The position numbers and the translations under genes are program-made. 64,000 nt of DNA. Source: Jatrophihabitans endophyticus (GTDB taxonomy: Bacteria; Actinomycetota; Actinomycetes; Mycobacteriales; Jatrophihabitantaceae). Location of the stretch: the NCBI RefSeq assembly GCF_900129455.1, contig NZ_FQVU01000002.1, forward strand, positions 496,001-560,000, written 5' to 3'. Positions 35,034 through 44,522 of this stretch are shown piece by piece (the first letter of the stretch is position 1; each line of letters starts with the position of its first letter). The notes beneath the pieces were generated by a model. The model made no database searches. It was not told the DNA's origin and saw nothing but the letters and a program-made list of their open reading frames with translations.

Positions 35034-35790
35034 TCCCGCCGTCCACCCGGACGACCTCGCCGTTCATGTAGGAGTTCGTCAGGCACTCGACGACCATGCT
35101 GGCCAGCTCGTCCGGCACACCGAGCCGCTTGGGGAACAGCACGCTCTCGCCCAGCTTGGCCTTGAACGCCTCCGCCTCGTCGCCGCTGCCGTAGATCGGG
35201 GTGTCGATGAGGCCCGGGGCGATGGTGTTGAGGCGGATGCCGGCCGCGGCGAGGTCGCGAGCGACCGGCAGCGTCATGCCGACGACCCCGCCCTTGGACG
35301 CCGAATAGGACGCCTGCCCGATCTGGCCGTCGAAGGCGGCCACGCTCGCGAGGTTGACGATCGCGCCGCGGCACCCGTCGGCGTCGGGCTCGTTGCGGCT
35401 CATCGCCGTCGCCGCCAGTCGCGTCATGTCGAAGGTGCCGATCAGGTTGATGGCGACGACCTTGGTGAAGGCCTCGAGCGAGTGCGCGGAGTCGAACTCG
35501 CCGTCCCGGCCGATGGTGCGCTGCGCCCAGCCGATGCCGGCGGAGTTCACGACGGCCCGCAGCGGCGCGAGCTCGACGGCCCGCTCGACCGCGGCCCGGA
35601 GCTGCGCGGTGTCGGTGACGTCGACGGCGACGAACGCCCCGCCGACCTCGTCGGCGAGCTCCTGGCCCTTGTCGGCCTGCAGATCGGCGACGACGACGCG
35701 CGCGCCACGTTCGGCGAGACGGCGGACGGCGGCGGCACCGATGCCGCTCGCGCCGCCGGTGACGATGGCACTGGCTCCGGTGATCTCCAT
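35014..35790 (-). CDS. Short-chain dehydrogenase (3-hydroxyacyl-CoA dehydrogenase type)
   Basis: A 258-residue classical SDR. The cofactor motif TGGASGIG (residues 12-19), the NSAGIG motif, catalytic Ser in NLASVAAFDGQIG and the YSASK pair (Tyr about 158) are all present; DLQADK after strand 2 favours NAD. The segment GQIGQASYSASKGGVVGMTLPVARDLA (in part) is close to type 10 17-beta-hydroxysteroid/3-hydroxyacyl-CoA dehydrogenases, so a role in fatty acid or steroid side-chain oxidation is likely. It is transcribed alone. Confidence 0.88.
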   Translation of the reverse strand: MEITGASAIVTGGASGIGAAAVRRLAERGARVVVADLQADKGQELADEVGGAFVAVDVTDTAQLRAAVERAVELAPLRAVVNSAGIGWAQRTIGRDGEFDSAHSLEAFTKVVAINLIGTFDMTRLAATAMSRNEPDADGCRGAIVNLASVAAFDGQIGQASYSASKGGVVGMTLPVARDLAAAGIRLNTIAPGLIDTPIYGSGDEAEAFKAKLGESVLFPKRLGVPDELASMVVECLTNSYMNGEVVRVDGGIRMPPK

Positions 35791-35815
35791 GTCGCGGAGA
35801 CTATCCCCGCCCGCG

Positions 35816-37099
35816 TCAGGACGTCGGGCAGGCCTGCCGTGCCGTCTCGCGGGGGCACAGCTGCTCGACGACGACGGGTGCGGACCGGTCGGCCCGGCCC
35901 CGGACGAGCAGGCTCGCCGCGGCCAGCAGCGCGAGGACGATGACGGCGAGGCCGTACTCGCGCGCGGTGCCGGGCAGGTCGGCGTTGTGGACCGCGAGCA
36001 GCCCCCCGATCATGGCCGGGATGCCCAGCGCCAGATAGGACACCACGTAGACCAGCGAGAGCAGACCGGCCCGCTCGTGGGGCCGGGCAAGCGGCAGGAC
36101 CGTCCGCACGCCGCCCTGGAAGGCCGCGCCGAAGCCCAGCCCGGCGACGAAGACCGTGCCGAAGAACAGCGCGGACGAGTCGACCGCCACCGCGACGAGC
36201 GTGGCCGCCACGCCCAGCACGATGCCGGCCGTGCCGGCGAGCATGACCCGGTCGGGGTCGGCGTTGCGCAGCAGAAGGGTGCTCAGGGCCGCGGCGGAGG
36301 CCAGCAGGAAGAGCGGCAGGCCCCCGAGCAGCACCGACCCCGAGCCGGTCACCGTGCGGACGAGGCCCGGGCCGAGCGAGGCGAAGAAGCTGGGCAGCGC
36401 CCAGGCCGCGATCAGCGCCGGCGTCGCGACGAGCAGGGCCCGGCGCGCCGGCGGCGGCAGCGCGAACTCCGGCACCAGCGAGCGCACCGCGCCCGGCGCC
36501 CGGCTGACGGTCTCGCGCATCGCGAGCACTCCGGCCGCCTGGACGGCGAACACCCCGAGCAGCAGCCAGTACACGAGCCGGGTCGGCGCGGGCAGGAACT
36601 GCACGAGCACGCCTGCGCCGAGCGCCCCGAGCCCGGTGCCCAGCGGCGTGACCACCGCGTTGACGAGGGTGCCGCGCCGGCTGTCCAGGTCGATCAGACC
36701 GGCCCCGATCGCACTCGCGGCCGCCCCGGTGGCGATGCCCTGCACGATGCGCGCCGCCATCAGCCCCGGCACGCCGTCGGCCGTCAGGAACGCGGCCGTG
36801 GCCACCAGTTGCACGGCCAGCGCCGCGAGCAGCACGGGTCGGCGTCCGACGTGGTCGGAGAGCCGTCCCAGCGCCAGCAGCGTCACCAGCACGGAGATCG
36901 CGTAGACGCCGAAGACGACGGTCGTCGTGACCGGGGAGAAGTGCCACTCCGCGGCGTACGTCGCGTAGAGCGGGGTCGGTGCCGACGAGGCCGCCAGGAA
37001 GGCGACGATGACGGAGGCGAGCAGCCAGAAGGCCGCTCGGTCGGGCAGTCGACGGGCACGGCGACGGCCGTCCAGGTGAGTAGACCGGTCTGTCTGCAT
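35816..37099 (-). CDS. MFS transporter
   Basis: A 427-residue, twelve-helix transporter of the drug/sugar efflux type. Motif A is LGRLSDHVGRRPVLL. The pattern PTPLYATYAAEWHFSP in helix 1 recurs in actinobacterial efflux MFS proteins. ATG at 37099 lies only 6 bp from the -10 element, so the message is practically leaderless. The divergent TetR gene and a perfect palindrome between them indicate drug-induced derepression. Its first codons overlap a second palindromic half-site (37082-37091). Confidence 0.87.
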   Translation of the reverse strand: MQTDRSTHLDGRRRARRLPDRAAFWLLASVIVAFLAASSAPTPLYATYAAEWHFSPVTTTVVFGVYAISVLVTLLALGRLSDHVGRRPVLLAALAVQLVATAAFLTADGVPGLMAARIVQGIATGAAASAIGAGLIDLDSRRGTLVNAVVTPLGTGLGALGAGVLVQFLPAPTRLVYWLLLGVFAVQAAGVLAMRETVSRAPGAVRSLVPEFALPPPARRALLVATPALIAAWALPSFFASLGPGLVRTVTGSGSVLLGGLPLFLLASAAALSTLLLRNADPDRVMLAGTAGIVLGVAATLVAVAVDSSALFFGTVFVAGLGFGAAFQGGVRTVLPLARPHERAGLLSLVYVVSYLALGIPAMIGGLLAVHNADLPGTAREYGLAVIVLALLAAASLLVRGRADRSAPVVVEQLCPRETARQACPTS

Positions 37100-37105
37100 G
37101 CTTCG

Positions 37106-37135
37106 ACGCTAGACAGATCTGTCTGGTAGCGTCAA
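37106..37135 (-). promoter_or_regulatory. Promoter of the MFS gene
   Basis: On the minus strand TTGACG (37135-37130) and TAGCGT (37111-37106) are 18 bases apart and the start codon follows six bases later. The operator palindrome lies inside the spacer, so a bound repressor would exclude RNA polymerase. Confidence 0.65.
37111..37124. promoter_or_regulatory. TetR operator between MFS and TetR genes
   Basis: AGACAGATCTGTCT is a perfect 14-bp palindrome in the 43-bp divergent region. A related palindrome, AGACCGGTCT, lies at 37082-37091 in the first codons of the MFS gene. Both are likely bound by the adjacent TetR protein. Confidence 0.75.
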
Positions 37136-37142
37136 GTCCGTT

Positions 37143-37742
37143 ATGACACGGACCGCACCGGCGGGCGCCGCCACCACCGCGTCGCGACGCACGGCTCGCG
37201 AACGGCTGCTCGCCGCGGCCACCGAGCTCTTCTACGCCGAGGGCATCCACACCGTCGGCATCGACCGCATCATCGAGCGGGCCGGGGTGGCGAAGGCGTC
37301 GCTGTACAACACCTACGGCAGCAAGGACGAGCTCGTCCGCGCCTACCTGCAGCAGCGCCACGAGCTCACCTCCACCCGGGTGGCGGCGGTGCTCGAGCGC
37401 TGGGACGATCCGCGCGACAAGCTGCTCGGCGTCTTCGTCGCGCAGGGCGAGCGGATGGCCGAGCCCGACTACCACGGCTGCCCGTTCATCGGCGCCACCG
37501 CCGAGAGCCCTGCCGGCAGCCCGGCGCGGCAGGCCGCCGACGGCTACCGCGGCTGGCTGCGCGGGCTGTTCGCCGAGCTCGCCGCGGAACTGGGCGTGGC
37601 CGACGCCGACACGCTGTCGCGGCAGCTGGTCATGCTCTACGACGGCGCCGCCCTCGCGCACCGCCTCGACGGCCACCAGGGGGCCGCCGCGGCGGCCCGC
37701 GCCGCGGCCGCGAACCTGCTCGACGCCGCATTGCCCCGGTAA
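37143..37742 (+). CDS. TetR-family regulator
   Basis: A 199-residue TetR protein with the HTH segment ARERLLAAATELFYAEGIHTVG and IIERAGVAKASLYNTYGSKDELV, characteristic of the group that controls adjacent efflux pumps. The ligand domain includes DYHGCPFIGATAE, a conserved Cys-containing segment of this subgroup. It is divergent from the MFS gene and should repress both through the AGACAGATCTGTCT palindrome. Confidence 0.92.
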   Translation: MTRTAPAGAATTASRRTARERLLAAATELFYAEGIHTVGIDRIIERAGVAKASLYNTYGSKDELVRAYLQQRHELTSTRVAAVLERWDDPRDKLLGVFVAQGERMAEPDYHGCPFIGATAESPAGSPARQAADGYRGWLRGLFAELAAELGVADADTLSRQLVMLYDGAALAHRLDGHQGAAAAARAAAANLLDAALPR

Positions 37743-37856
37743 GTCCCCGGCACGACCTGCCGATCTCGCGCGCGTAACCCGGCGGACACGCCGCGGATGC
37801 CAGGATGCCCCCACGCGGGGCGGCCGGCCTTCCGCGCGATCCGAGGGGAGACGCAG

Positions 37857-39266
37857 GTGTCGATGTTTCGCTGGACGCTCGTGCACGGTGGCAAGACGCC
37901 GCCGGCGGGGGCCGTCGTCCGACCGGACGAGCGGCTGTCGACGCCCCGGATGGTGGGGCTCGGCGCACAGCACGTCGTCGCCATGTTCGGCGCCACCTTC
38001 GTCTTCCCGCGCGTCATGGGGCTCAACCCCAACCTCGCGGTGCTCATGTCGGGCGTCGCGACGATCCTGTTCCTGCTCATCGTCAAGAACCGCATCCCCA
38101 GCTACGTCGGCACGTCGGCATCGTTCGTGGCCGGCGTCGCGGCCATCCGCGCCCAGGGCGGCGACTCCGCCGACGTCACCGGCGCCATCCTGATCGCCGG
38201 GCTGATCCTCGCCGTGGTCGGCGTGATCGTGCACGTCGGCGGCGCGCACCTCGTGCGCGCCGCGCTCCCGCCCGTTGTCACCGGCGCCGTGGTCATGCTC
38301 ATCGGCTTCAACCTGGCCACGGTGGCCACGACGTTGTACCTGCCGAACGAACAGTGGATCGGGCTGCTCACCGCGGCCTTCGTCATCGTCGTGTCGGTGC
38401 TCGCGCGAGGATTTGTGTCGCGCCTCGCGATCTTCCTCGGGCTCGTGTTCGGCTACGTCGCCTCGTGGATCGCCGATCAGATCAACCAGGTGCCGTCGTC
38501 GGCCGACCCGAAGATGATGGTCGACCGCATCGACTGGTCCGGCATCTCCGACGCGGCCTGGATCGGCGTCCCCAAGACCATCCCGCTCGTCGGCGATCCC
38601 AACCTTAAGGAGCTGACCGGTCCGCACCTGCCGACGTTCAGCATGACGTTCATCCTGCTCGTCATCCCGTCGGTGATCGCACTCCTCGCCGAGAACGCCG
38701 GGCACGTCAAGGCCGTCTCGGAGATGACCGGCGACGACCTCGACCCCTACCTCGGCCGCGCCTTCATCGGCGACGGCGTGGGCACTGCGGTGGCCAGCGT
38801 CGTCGGCGGCTCGCCCACCACGACCTACGCCGAGAACATCGGCGTCATGGCCGCCACCCGGGTGTACTCCACGCTTGCCTACTACATCGCGGCGGCCGTC
38901 GCGATCCTGTTCGGCTTCTGCCCCAAGTTCGGCGCGCTGGTAGCCGCGACGCCGGCGGGCGTGCTCGGCGGCATCACGCTCGTGCTCTACGGCATGATCG
39001 GCCTGCTCGGCGCCAAGATCTGGATCGAGGCGCGCGTCGACTTCGCCAACCCGGTCAACCTCGTCCCGCTCGGCGCCGCTCTCATCGCCGGCATCGGTGA
39101 CCTCACCATCAAGTTCACCGACGACTTCTCCATCACCGGCATCGCCGCCGGCACGCTGATCGCGTTGCTCGGCTACCACCTCTGCCGGGCGCTGGCGCCG
39201 GCGCACCTGCGCGAGCCGCGGACGGGTCGTGACGACCGGCCCGACCTCGCCAAGCCGCTCGCCTGA
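37857..39266 (+). CDS. Uracil/xanthine permease (NCS2 family)
   Basis: A 469-residue nucleobase:cation symporter with about fourteen hydrophobic segments. Family motifs are GLGAQHVVAMFGATFVFP in helix 1, ENAGHVKAVSEMTG (helix 8) and the NCS2 signature SPTTTYAENIGVMAATRV (helix 10). It is closest in pattern to UraA/uracil permeases. GTG at 37857 is preferred since GGGGAG lies eight bases upstream; an ATG lies two codons later. Likely imports uracil or another nucleobase with protons. Confidence 0.88.
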   Translation: MSMFRWTLVHGGKTPPAGAVVRPDERLSTPRMVGLGAQHVVAMFGATFVFPRVMGLNPNLAVLMSGVATILFLLIVKNRIPSYVGTSASFVAGVAAIRAQGGDSADVTGAILIAGLILAVVGVIVHVGGAHLVRAALPPVVTGAVVMLIGFNLATVATTLYLPNEQWIGLLTAAFVIVVSVLARGFVSRLAIFLGLVFGYVASWIADQINQVPSSADPKMMVDRIDWSGISDAAWIGVPKTIPLVGDPNLKELTGPHLPTFSMTFILLVIPSVIALLAENAGHVKAVSEMTGDDLDPYLGRAFIGDGVGTAVASVVGGSPTTTYAENIGVMAATRVYSTLAYYIAAAVAILFGFCPKFGALVAATPAGVLGGITLVLYGMIGLLGAKIWIEARVDFANPVNLVPLGAALIAGIGDLTIKFTDDFSITGIAAGTLIALLGYHLCRALAPAHLREPRTGRDDRPDLAKPLA

Positions 39267-39269
39267 CGC

Positions 39270-39455
39270 CTACTGCGCGGGCGGCTTTCGGTCGAGCAGG
39301 CCGCGGACCCGGTTCGCGGCCTGCTCGACCTGGCGCTCCTTGCCCTTGGCCCGCTTCTTCGCGAAACGCTCGGCGCCGCTCACGCCCTTGTCGATGGTGC
39401 CGCCGTGCTTGCGCAGCATGTCGTCGGCGCGGGCCCGCAGTCCTCGTGTGTCCAT
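39270..39455 (-). CDS. Small basic protein, MT0933/Rv0909-antitoxin-like
   Basis: A 61-residue, Lys/Arg-rich protein (DTRGLRARADDMLRKHGGTI, then AKKRAKGKERQVEQ). Its composition and layout resemble the small MT0933-type antitoxins of actinobacteria, but no toxin gene is next to it. It converges on the permease gene with a 3-bp gap. The call is weak; a small nucleic-acid-binding protein is equally possible. Confidence 0.45.
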   Translation of the reverse strand: MDTRGLRARADDMLRKHGGTIDKGVSGAERFAKKRAKGKERQVEQAANRVRGLLDRKPPAQ

Positions 39456-39524
39456 GGCCCGACGCTACGAAGCGGTGATGGACGGCGCCTGTGCGCGGGC
39501 TCGGCGTCGGCCGTGCGCACCGTC

Positions 39525-40431
39525 CTACCGCCGGGCTCCGGCGAGAGCGACGAGCACGATGCCGGCACCGACGAGTGCGAGGCCGACCCGGCCGGTCGCG
39601 CCGAGCCGTTCGTGCAGCACGAGGGGTCGCGAGGAGCGTCGCCACGACGGGTTCGGCGAGTGCGATGGTCGTGGCGCTCGAGGCGTCCATCCCGCGCAGC
39701 CCGTAGTCGAACAGCAGGTAGGCCAGGGCCATCGGGACGACGGCGAGGTAGGCGAGCACGACCACCCCGCGCGTGTCGGTGAGCAGCGGGCCGGGCCCGT
39801 CGAGGGCGAAGGCGGGGAGCAACCCGACCGCCGCGAGGGCGAACGAACCCGCCATGACCGGTCGCGACCCGTGCCCGCGCCCGATCGTGCGGGCCCCCGA
39901 CCAGGAGTAGTGCGCGTAGCCGAAGCCGGCGGCGAGACCGAGCACGACACCCTGCACGGGGCTGGCCCCCGCGTCGCCGCTCGTCGAGGCGGCGAGGCAC
40001 GCGATGCCGGCCGTGGAGACGGCGGTGGCCACGGCCCAGGGCAGGCGCACGCGTCGGTGTTCGACCGACAATTCGAGCAGGGCGGCGAAGACGGGTCCGG
40101 AGCCGAGGGCCAGGGCGTTGCCGACGGCGACACCGACGAGGTCCATCGACCAGTAGTAGAAGGTCGCGTACGCCAACACCCCGACGGCGCCGACCACCAG
40201 CCCCGGCCACGCGGTGCGGTCCCGCGCCAGGCGCAGCACGCCCCGGGCGTCGAGAGCCAACAGGAGCAGGCCCCCGAAACCGAAGGTCGACAACCCGATC
40301 AGCGTCTGGGACGCACCCGAGGGCGCCTGGTGGGCGACGGTTCCCGTCGTTCCCCACAGCGCCGCGGCGACGAGGACGGCTCCGGTGTGCCCGCCGCGTC
40401 GAACCGCCACGGCCGAAGCGTCGGCACGCAC
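39525..40431 (-). pseudogene. EamA/DMT-family transporter with a frameshift
   Basis: Two EamA repeats, about ten helices, read from GTG 40431: VAAALWGTTGTVAHQAP opens repeat 1 and FDYGLRGMDASSATTIALAEP is near the end of repeat 2. The frame is broken in a C4 run (complement of 39623-39626): removing one C restores LVLHERLGATGRVGLALVGA and a normal stop at 39525. The total of 907 bp is one base more than a whole number of codons. Either a single-base insertion has inactivated the gene or the read is wrong. Confidence 0.75.
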
Positions 40432-40473
40432 GTCTGTGCCGTGGCCGGCGGCCTCGACACCGTTCGTCCGTCG

Positions 40474-40547
40474 TGGAGCGGGTGACGGGAATCGAACCCG
40501 CACTGTCAGCTTGGGAAGCTGATGTTCTGCCATTGAACTACACCCGC
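40474..40547 (-). tRNA. tRNA-Gly(CCC)
   Basis: A 74-base tRNA on the minus strand, from GCGGGTGTAG to CACCCGCTCCA with encoded CCA. The anticodon stem TCAGC/GCTGA holds the loop TTCCCAA, giving CCC. D-loop (AATGGCAGAAC) and T-loop (GGTTCGATTCC) are normal. Confidence 0.95.
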
Positions 40548-40729
40548 GGAACGCTGCGACGATACCCGACGACCCGGATTCCGGGACGTCGGGAGGTCGG
40601 CCGCTGCGTGCGGACGGTCCACGGGCGGCGTCGGCGACCGGGCGTGCGACGACTCGACTAGAAGCGGGCTGTTCGCCGTCCGGCTGCTTGCTGTCGCCGC
40701 CGTTGCGCTGTGTCCCGGCGCGGGATTCG

Positions 40730-41047
40730 CTACCGGATGACAGCCACATCGGCGCGGCAAACGCTGGTCGTCGACCACTTGTCGGTGCCGTGGTGTCGTT
40801 CTCGGTTCTTCTGGTGATGGTGGATGCCTCCCGGTCCTCGGTGGCCGGCCCGAACGGCTCGATGAACGGCAGCACGGCGACCAGCGCCTCGGCGCGGGCC
40901 AAGATCGATCTCGGGGATCGGGTCGTGCGGCCACGGCATCGTCAGGACCACGCTCGGGTTGTCGAACGCGGTCCGCAGCGCCGCGCCGTCACTGCGCTCG
41001 ACGGCGCCGTGCCCGTCGTCCGGGGTGATGCTGCGTGGATCGGTCAT
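40730..41047 (-). pseudogene. Hypothetical gene, probably frameshifted
   Basis: ATG at 41047 has an excellent GAGGAGG ribosome-binding site. The first 48 codons (TDPRSITPDDGHGAVERSDG..., TAFDNPSVVLTMPWPHDPIP) look coding. Near 40905 third-position GC preference moves to another frame, which reads LARAEALVAVLPFIEPFGPA, suggesting a one-base change. In the first frame the protein ends at 40730 (105 residues); the second has no early stop. No known family; it may be a small protein broken by an indel. Confidence 0.4.
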
Positions 41048-41653
41048 GGGGTCCTCCTCGGGTTGGGAAGCCCCGTGTTGGGCTTCGCTGAGGTGCGGTC
41101 GTTCTTGCCGCACCTCGGCGTAGCCGCCTCGCTGCTCCGGACGGTCGAACCGGGCCACGCGTGGTGCGGAGCACCATCCCCGGACACGCTGGAAGGGATC
41201 ACCCCTTGCGGCCGGAGGCCGGCCGGGGCTACCTGGCTGGAATCGCCACCGCCGGGAGACGGAGCTGCACGGTTACCACGACTGCGCCATCTGCTGTTCG
41301 CACGCCACGTTTGCCGGCCACCCACGGCGGCGACGTCGACCACGGCGCTGCTCGAGGACACGTCGCCCGGCCGCGCTAGGCCAGGCGTTTGGCAGACACC
41401 CATGAGATGGCGTCGCTGCCGGGATTTCTGAGTCCCGGAGGACGCTCAGCCCGCCACCAACTAATGGGCGCTGGTGGCAAACCGGTCGAAAGGCACGAGC
41501 GCCCCGAGACGGTTGCTTTTCCCGGGAAAGTCCCAATCGACGCGGGACGAAAGGCCTCCGCTGATGGGCCCCGGGCCTGAGACAGTCTCAGCTGATCTTG
41601 ATTGATTCTTAGGTTCGGGGGTATCGCGCGTGGCGCGCGGTAGGGGAGAACGC
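41048..41653. other. Gene-free leader region with RNA-like structure
   Basis: About 600 bp without a convincing gene. It holds a 7-bp stem GGGCGCT/AGCGCCC (41466-41504) enclosing GGTGGCAAACCGGTCGAAAG, which resembles part of a c-di-GMP-I (GEMM) riboswitch, and a CTGAGAC-A-GTCTCAG palindrome (41577-41591). It may be a structured 5' leader of the secreted protein gene at 41654. Confidence 0.4.
41440..41600 (+). promoter_or_regulatory. Possible GEMM-like riboswitch (weak)
   Basis: The segment GGCAAACCGGTCGAAAGG followed by ACGAGCGCC recalls the conserved GGCAAACC...CGAAA...ACGCAAAGCC core of c-di-GMP-I aptamers, and GGTTGC occurs downstream as in their 3' side. The match is imperfect: ACGCAAAGCC is not kept and the expected P2 pairing is poor. 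It lies before a secreted surface-type protein gene, a common target of such switches. Confidence 0.25.
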
Positions 41654-44107
41654 ATGTCTAGAGGTAGGCGTTGCGTGGTCGCGGTGGCGACGACCAGCGT
41701 GCTGTTCGCCAGCGTGTGCACGGCGATCGAGGCCACGGCCGAGCCGACGGGCTCGTCGAGCTCGGCGAGTCAGTCGGAGGTGGACGAGGCGGCCGCGAAG
41801 GCGGCCGAGACAGGCAAACGGGTCTTGGTGAAGTCGGAGCTGACCGAGACGTCGACGACGTGGGTCAACCCCAACGGCAGCCTGACCACGGACATGGCCT
41901 CGAGCCCGGTGCGGGGTGAAGCGCGACAGCGAGTGGGTGGACGTCGACCTGACGCTGCAGCACACCGCCGCCGGCTGGACGCCGGCCGCATCACCGCACC
42001 CGGTCGTGTTCTCCGACGGCGGGGACCAGGACGCGGTGTCGCTGGGTTCGGGCGCCAAGCGGGTGCAGCTCGGCTGGGACGCCACCCTGCCCACCCCGAC
42101 CGTGCACGGCGCCGAGGCCCGTTACACGCTCGGTGACGGGCAGACGCTGGTGCTGACCGCGACCGAGGACGGGTTCGAGCAGTCCCTGGTGCTCGAACAC
42201 GTACCGACCTCGCTGCCCAAGCAGCGGGTGCCCTTCGACACCTCGGCGCTGACGATGACCGAGAACTCGACCACGCGCAGCATCGACTTCACCGACACCT
42301 CCGGCCAGGTCGTCTACACGATCCCGACGCCGGTCATGTACGGCGCGGCCCGTGACCCGCTGACCGAGGAAGCCACGCAGGTCAAGCCGGTCGACGTCGC
42401 GCTGGCCCAGACCGCCGACGGCGCACGGCTGGACCTCACCCCGTCCATGTCCTGGCTGCAGGACCCGGTCACCACGTACCCGGTCACGATCGACCCGAGG
42501 TCGTGGCCATCGGCGACGCCGAGGACACCTACGTCCAGGACAACGTCACCGCCAACGTCGGCGCCGCGTCCACCCTGCGCGCCGGTTCCTACTCGGGCCA
42601 CGCGGCGCGGAGCTACATCCGATTCGGCGACATGTCCGCCCTCGCCGGCGCCGACATCCAATCTGCGGTGCTCAACGCCTACTACACCGGCGCCAACTCC
42701 TGCACCAGCGCCAGCATCGCGAAGTGGGCGCTCGCCGCCCACCCCGTCACCTCGGCCTGGTCCAAGCAGGGCATCACCTGGGCGACCAAACCCTCGGTCT
42801 CCTACGCCTCCGCCTACACGGCGGAAGCCAACTTCGCCCACGGCATCGAAGGCACCTGCGCCAACGCCTGGGACACCATCGACCTGCAGAAGATGGTCCA
42901 GGCATGGAGCAACGGGACGATCACCAACTACGGCGTCGTCCTCAACGGCAGCGAAAGCACCGGCAACACCCAAGCCTGGACCTTCTGCTCCCGCAACCCC
43001 GCCAGCTCGGGCAGCGCATGCATCTACTCCTCACGCGTTCCGACGCTGTCGATCACCTACGTCGAAGCCAAGCCCGACGCGGCTACCTACGACCCGGACC
43101 CGGTCCCGACCACTACACCTCCGGACGAGTCGACGACCCCCGATTCCCCTCAAGAACAGCCCACCACCGCGCCCATAAGCAAGACCTTCGGCGGCACCCT
43201 CTACAACGCGAACGGAACGCCCCAGGCGAACGTGCCGGTGACAATTTACGACGCCGATGCCGACGCGCCCGGCAACGTGAGCGAATCCAACCCTTTCGAT
43301 ACGCCAATCGTTGGTACCGCCACCACGGACTCCTCCGGCCAGTGGACGTACACACTGCCCGACCCGTTGCCGGCCGCCTTGCAAGCCGAGGCTGACGACA
43401 ATTCGGGCGTTCTGGATCTCGACGTCCGCGCTGTCGGCGCCGCCACCGACGGCACCGTCCTCGAGTCGCTGACCACTGTCTCGGTCGGCGTCGGGGCATC
43501 GGACGACCCCGCGGGCGGCAGCCTGCTCGCCCAAATGGCTGCCGCGAAGCAGAACTCCTCGAAAACGGCTCTGCACGTCGCCTCGTCCAACGACCTCGAC
43601 ATCAGCGACACCTCCGACGAAGACGCCGAAGGCAACTTCACTCCCGGCCAGGTCACAGCGAGCGGAACGACGACCGACGCAACCACTGGAGACACGACCA
43701 CCGTCCCGGCTACGCAGATCGTGGACTCTGGGACCACGGACGTCGAGTCAACCCGCGACAACACCCCGCAGACCGCCGGCTACTCCGGCAATCCAGACGT
43801 GGTGAACGGCACCGACTACCGATCCGCGAACGTCCAGGGCGCCACCGTCGAGACAACAGCCGCAGCGGCTGAAGCTCACAGCCAGAGCCCTGTTGGGCAA
43901 CTCTCTTGCGACCGGCCCAAGGTGGTCAAGGAGAAGAACGCGATCCGGTACACCGTCATCGGCGAGGCCCATGCTTACTGGAACGCCAAGGCGTCCTTCT
44001 TCTACGAGAAGAAGATGGGCACCAGCACCGAAATCAAGGCCAGCATCAACGGTAAGTTCTGGAGCGTTTCCGGCAGCGTGACCCACGAAATCGCGATGAC
44101 TAGGTGA
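41654..44107 (+). pseudogene. Secreted DNRLRE-domain surface protein with two compensating frameshifts
   Basis: A large exported protein of the actinobacterial DNRLRE group. It starts at ATG 41654 (GGGGAGAACGC upstream) with a signal peptide (CVVAVATTSVLFASVCTA). An extra G in the G4 run near 41914-41917 shifts the frame, and a missing G near 42498-42500 restores it; the corrected product reads PVRVKRDSEWVDVDLTL and TIDPEVVAIGDAEDTYVQDN. The DNRLRE domain (42503-43070) is followed by a Thr/Pro linker, a carboxypeptidase-regulatory-like beta domain (NANGTPQANVPVTIYDADAD), and a C-terminal part with YWNAKASFFYEKKMG. As read it stops at 42136. Such proteins often form the N-termini of RHS or polymorphic toxins; no RHS repeats follow here. 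Confidence 0.65.
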
Positions 44108-44225
44108 AGTTGGCCTGAGCACGCTGCCAACCCGTTCGTATCCGGATTTCCGCCAGGCAGGAAGCCCGCCTCGGTGACATCAACCAATCCGGGCCCTGCA
44201 CCTACGGTGACACTAGGGATCGTGA

Positions 44226-44360
44226 GTGCCGGCTCGGGTGGGGGTGCTGATCTTCTTCGTGCTGCTCTTCGCGGTCGTCTACTACGTCCTGCACGCCCAC
44301 AAGTACCAGAACTGCCTGATCACGCCCGGGCTCTTCGAGTGGCCCTCGACCTGCGTCTGA
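44226..44360 (+). CDS. Small single-pass membrane protein
   Basis: A 44-residue reading frame from GTG 44226 to TGA 44358-44360: PARVGVLIFFVLLFAVVYYV is a strong transmembrane helix, followed by a short polar tail with two Cys (YQNCLITPG, WPSTCV). AGGGATCG lies upstream. It follows the surface protein gene by 118 bp. It could be a small partner or immunity-like membrane protein; no homology is recognised. Confidence 0.45.
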   Translation: MPARVGVLIFFVLLFAVVYYVLHAHKYQNCLITPGLFEWPSTCV

Positions 44361-44522
44361 TCAGCCAGCGTCGGCTGCGGGACACGAGCGCACCGAGCAG
44401 AGCTGGACGACCGTTACCTCGGCAGCTCGGTCCCCTTCAACGAAGGCGCACTGTCCGTACTTGGCAGTCACACATAGTGTGCGTAGCGTCACGAAGTACT
44501 CATCTTGATGACGGAGGTCGCC

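Noticed and set aside
35547-39206. A 1219-codon minus-strand frame over MFS, TetR and permease genes
   Set aside because: Spans several clear genes on both strands and has the Arg/Gly/Asp-rich composition of a non-coding GC-rich frame.
39133-40902. A 589-codon minus frame joining unknown sequence to the EamA transporter
   Set aside because: It reads straight through the tRNA-Gly gene; the transporter starts at 40431.
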